NCBI RefSeq assembly: GCF_023923205.1
Contig: NZ_CP099490.1
Coordinates: 2,294,001-2,358,000, forward strand
Source: Ornithinimicrobium cryptoxanthini
Lineage (GTDB): Bacteria > Actinomycetota > Actinomycetes > Actinomycetales > Dermatophilaceae
Direction of reading: 5' to 3'
Length of the DNA: 64,000 nt
The notes beneath the pieces are model-generated. The model was not told the DNA's origin, made no database searches, and was given only the letters and a program-made list of their open reading frames with translations. Of this stretch, positions 61,594 through 64,000 are shown piece by piece (position 1 is the first letter of the stretch; every line of letters begins with the position of its first letter). A program made the translations under genes and the position numbers.

Positions 61594-63573
61594 TCACACC
61601 ACGCTGAGCGGCAGCAGCTTCTTGCCGGTGGGGCCGATCTGGATCTGGGTGTTCAGCTGCGGACAGACGCCGCAGTCATAGCAGGGTGTCCACCGGCAGT
61701 CGTCCACCTCACGCTCGTCGATGGCGTCCTGCCAGTCGTCCCAGAGCCACTCCTTGTCGAGGCCGGAGTCGATGTGGTCCCACGGCAGGACCTCACTCTC
61801 CCCCCGCTCGCGGGTGGTGAACCAGGCGACGTCGACACCCGACCCGGCCAGCGCCCGCTCAGCCGCGCCCATCCAGCGCTCGTAGTGGAAGTGTTCGCTC
61901 CAGCCGTCGAACCGCGCGCCGTCCCGCCAGACCTGCTCGATCACCGCACCGACCCGGCGGTCCCCCCGAGAGAGCAGCCCCTCCACGATGCCGGGCTGGC
62001 CGTCGTGATAGCGGAAGCCGATGGCTGAGCCATAGCGCCGGTCGGCCCGCAGCGCCTGGCGCAGCTTCGTCAGGCGGGCGTCGGTCTCCTCGGCACCCAG
62101 CTGGGCAGCCCACTGGAACGGCGTGTGGGCCTTGGGCACGAAGCCCCCGATCGACACGGTGCAGCGGATGTCCTTGTGCCCACTGACCTGTCGGCCGGTG
62201 TCGATCACCTTCTTGGCCAGGTCAGCGATCTGCAGCACGTCCTCGTCGGTCTCGGTCGGCAGACCACACATGAAGTAGAGCTTGACCTGACGCCACCCCG
62301 CGCAATACGCCGCCGCCACGGTCCTGATCAGGTCCTCCTCGCTGACCATCTTGTTGATCACCTTGCGCAGCCGCTCGCTGCCCCCCTCCGGCGCGAAGGT
62401 CAGACCGGAGCGCCGACCGTTGCGGGTGAGCTCGTTGGCCAGCTCGATGTTGAAGGCGTCCACCCGCGTCGAGGGCAGGGACAGCGAGGTGTTGGTGCCC
62501 TCATAGCGGTCGGCCAGTCCCTTGGCGACGTCAGCGATCTCACTGTGGTCGGCCGAGGACAGGGAGAGCAGCCCGACCTCCTCGTAGCCGGTGGCGTCCA
62601 GGCCCTGGGCCACCATCGCGCCGATCCCCTCGATGGAGCGCTCGCGCACCGGACGGGTGATCATGCCTGCCTGACAGAACCGGCAGCCGCGGGTGCACCC
62701 GCGGAAGATCTCGACGCTCATCCGCTCGTGCACCGACTCGGTGACCGGCACCAGCGGCGTCTTCGGATAGGGCCACGCGTCGAGGTCCATCACCGTGTGC
62801 TTGCTGACCCGCCACGGCACCCCCGCCTGGTTCGGCACCACCCGCTGGATGCGGGCGTCCGGCAGATAGTCCACGTCATAGAAGGCCGGCACATAGACAC
62901 CGCCGGTGCGCGCCAGGCGCAGCAGCAGCTCATGCCGCCCACCCGGTCTGCCCTCGCTCTTCCAGCCGCCGATGAGCTGTGTCGCGGCCAGCACCGCCTC
63001 CTCACCGTCACCGACGATGGCAGCGTCCACGAAGTCGGCGATCGGCTCGGGGTTGAAGGCGGCGTGCCCGCCCGCGATCACGATCGGGTGCTCGTCCGTG
63101 CGGTCCACCGCATGCAGCGGAAGACCCGCCAGGTCAAGCGCCGTCAGCATGTTGGTGTAGCCGAGCTCGGTCGAGAAGGAAAGCCCGAACACATCGAAGT
63201 CACCCACAGCCCGGTGCCCGTCGACGGTGAACTGCGGCACACCCTCGGCGCGCATCAGCCCCTCCAGGTCCGGCCAGACGGAGTAGGTCCGCTCCGCCAG
63301 CGCGAACGGCTGCTCGTTGAGGACCTCATAGAGGATCATGACGCCCTGGTTGGGCAGCCCGATCTCATAGGCGTCGGGATACATCAGCGCCCAGCGCACC
63401 GTGAGCTCCGCACCCTCCGGCCCGAACCCGGCCACGTGCCAGTCCTTGACCTGCGAGTTCAGCTCACCCCCGACATACTGCACCGGCTTGCTGACCTGCT
63501 CGAGCAGCGGCTCCAGCGCAGGGAAGATGCTGTCGCCAGGCGTGCGCGGGCGGGATTCGTCCGTGGCAGTCAT
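61594..63573 (-). CDS. TIGR03960-type B12-binding radical SAM protein
   Basis: 659 residues from the ATG at 63573. An N-terminal B12-binding-like region (MYPDAYEIGLPNQGVMILYE) precedes the radical SAM domain, whose CxxxCxxC is in IFRGCTRGCRFCQAGM near 290-300. The C-terminal cysteines ending in PCYDCGVCPQL are typical. Function unknown; it normally forms an operon or fusion with TIGR03936. TACCCT (minus strand, 63586 to 63581) ends 8 nt before the start. Its stop is four bases after the serA stop. Confidence 0.92.
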   Translation of the reverse strand: MTATDESRPRTPGDSIFPALEPLLEQVSKPVQYVGGELNSQVKDWHVAGFGPEGAELTVRWALMYPDAYEIGLPNQGVMILYEVLNEQPFALAERTYSVWPDLEGLMRAEGVPQFTVDGHRAVGDFDVFGLSFSTELGYTNMLTALDLAGLPLHAVDRTDEHPIVIAGGHAAFNPEPIADFVDAAIVGDGEEAVLAATQLIGGWKSEGRPGGRHELLLRLARTGGVYVPAFYDVDYLPDARIQRVVPNQAGVPWRVSKHTVMDLDAWPYPKTPLVPVTESVHERMSVEIFRGCTRGCRFCQAGMITRPVRERSIEGIGAMVAQGLDATGYEEVGLLSLSSADHSEIADVAKGLADRYEGTNTSLSLPSTRVDAFNIELANELTRNGRRSGLTFAPEGGSERLRKVINKMVSEEDLIRTVAAAYCAGWRQVKLYFMCGLPTETDEDVLQIADLAKKVIDTGRQVSGHKDIRCTVSIGGFVPKAHTPFQWAAQLGAEETDARLTKLRQALRADRRYGSAIGFRYHDGQPGIVEGLLSRGDRRVGAVIEQVWRDGARFDGWSEHFHYERWMGAAERALAGSGVDVAWFTTRERGESEVLPWDHIDSGLDKEWLWDDWQDAIDEREVDDCRWTPCYDCGVCPQLNTQIQIGPTGKKLLPLSVV

Positions 63574-63580
63574 GACAGCA

Positions 63581-63586
63581 AGGGTA
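63581..63586 (-). promoter_or_regulatory. -10 hexamer of the TIGR03960 gene
   Basis: TACCCT on the minus strand ends 8 nt from the ATG without a ribosome binding site. Confidence 0.4.
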
Positions 63587-63655
63587 TGCCGAGCGGCCCG
63601 CGGTGAGGCGGGCCGCTCGGCATCTCCGTGGCGGCGGTGTGAGCGCGTGTCCAGG

Positions 63656-64000
63656 TCAGTCCGCGTAGAGCGCGTCCAGCTGGTCGGCATACTTCTTGGT
63701 GACGACCCGGCGCTTGAGCTTCATGCTCGGAGTCAGGTCGCCCTCCTCGACGGTGAGGTCGTGGTCCAGGATGACGAACTGCTTGATCTGCTCCCAGCGG
63801 TTGAGCTGGAGGTTGAGCTCGTCGACATAGCCCTGCACCATCGCGCGGCACTCGGGGGAGGTGACGACCTCGGCGTACTCCTTGCCGGCCATGTCGTTCT
63901 TCTCCGCCCAACCGGCGATCGCGTCGGGGTCGAGGGTGATGATGGCGGACACGAACTTGCGACCGTCTCCCTCGATGACCAGCTGGCTGGCGTAGGGGCA
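63656..64000 (-). CDS. Long-chain acyl-CoA synthetase, C-terminal part (cut by window edge)
   Basis: The window holds the last 114 codons of a leftward gene. The sequence PYASQLVIEGDGRKFVSAII followed by TPSMKLKRRVVTKKYADQLD is the C-terminal region of AMP-forming acyl-CoA synthetases of the FadD15/long-chain type, with the lysine that takes part in adenylation in the LKRR segment area. It activates fatty acids to acyl-CoA. The start is outside the window. Confidence 0.9.
   Translation of the reverse strand, partial: CPYASQLVIEGDGRKFVSAIITLDPDAIAGWAEKNDMAGKEYAEVVTSPECRAMVQGYVDELNLQLNRWEQIKQFVILDHDLTVEEGDLTPSMKLKRRVVTKKYADQLDALYAD

Overview
The window is about 64 kb of very GC-rich chromosome from a high-GC Gram-positive bacterium. 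Gene order (era-CNNM-ybeY-phoH-HIT / rsmE-dnaJ-hrcA / DUF3097-hemW; rsfS-nadD / proA-proB-obgE-rpmA-rplU-rne), frequent GTG starts and DUF3097 all point to an actinobacterium. The closest feel is the Micrococcales (Intrasporangiaceae/Ornithinimicrobium-like), but that family-level guess is inference, not measured.

Layout. 1-4 kb: the 5' end of a glycyl-tRNA synthetase gene, a small membrane protein, and a zinc-uptake operon (binding lipoprotein, ATPase, permease) ending in its own Fur/Zur-type regulator, with a near-ideal palindromic operator over the promoter. 4-7 kb: uppS-recO, a small exported/membrane protein and an AlkB-like dioxygenase. 7-11.3 kb: a PTS-dependent dihydroxyacetone kinase operon dhaK-dhaL-dhaM, with DhaM fused to HPr and Enzyme I. 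11.4-21.2 kb: the ribosome/heat-shock block era, CNNM-CBS, ybeY, phoH (interrupted by an intein), HIT, MFS, rsmE, dnaJ, hrcA with a CIRCE operator. 21.3-26.4 kb: a three-gene ABC export cassette, a complete IS30-family insertion sequence and about 540 bp of apparently non-coding DNA, all lying between hrcA and DUF3097. 26.4-30.4 kb: DUF3097, DUF4870, hemW and a solitary AbiEi/DUF559-like gene flanked by direct repeats. 30.5-34.4 kb: a YtrA-type GntR regulator with its operator and two ABC transporter pairs. 34.5-39.9 kb: trmB, lepA, a PemK-like toxin, an MFS transporter, a small ORF and a Phd/VapC toxin-antitoxin pair. 39.9-43.3 kb: a sigma-factor / alkylation-repair operon (sigma, O6-methylguanine methyltransferase, 3-methyladenine glycosylase), mgtE and tRNA-Ala(GGC). 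43.3-49.7 kb: histidine phosphatase, rsfS, nadD, then envelope or glycan genes (GT2 glycosyltransferase, acyltransferase-like membrane protein, PIG-L deacetylase, methyltransferase) and a VOC protein. 49.7-64 kb: proA, proB, obgE, rpmA, rplU, a very long RNase E/G, and the TIGR03936 and TIGR03960 radical-SAM-linked genes, between which serC and serA sit in the opposite orientation. The right edge cuts an acyl-CoA synthetase.

The items most worth a second look are: an intein in PhoH with all three residues of the class 3 (W-C-T) signature and a LAGLIDADG endonuclease; a 28-nt motif that recurs as tandem pairs always 32 nt apart at three loci, one of them inside dhaM; interleaved (pseudoknot-capable) inverted repeats followed by five 16-nt tandem repeats between the VOC gene and proA; a nuclease-like AbiEi/DUF559 gene between 48-nt direct repeats; and a repeated promoter layout in which a TANNNT-like hexamer ends 7-8 nt before the start codon in at least thirteen genes, implying widespread leaderless transcripts.
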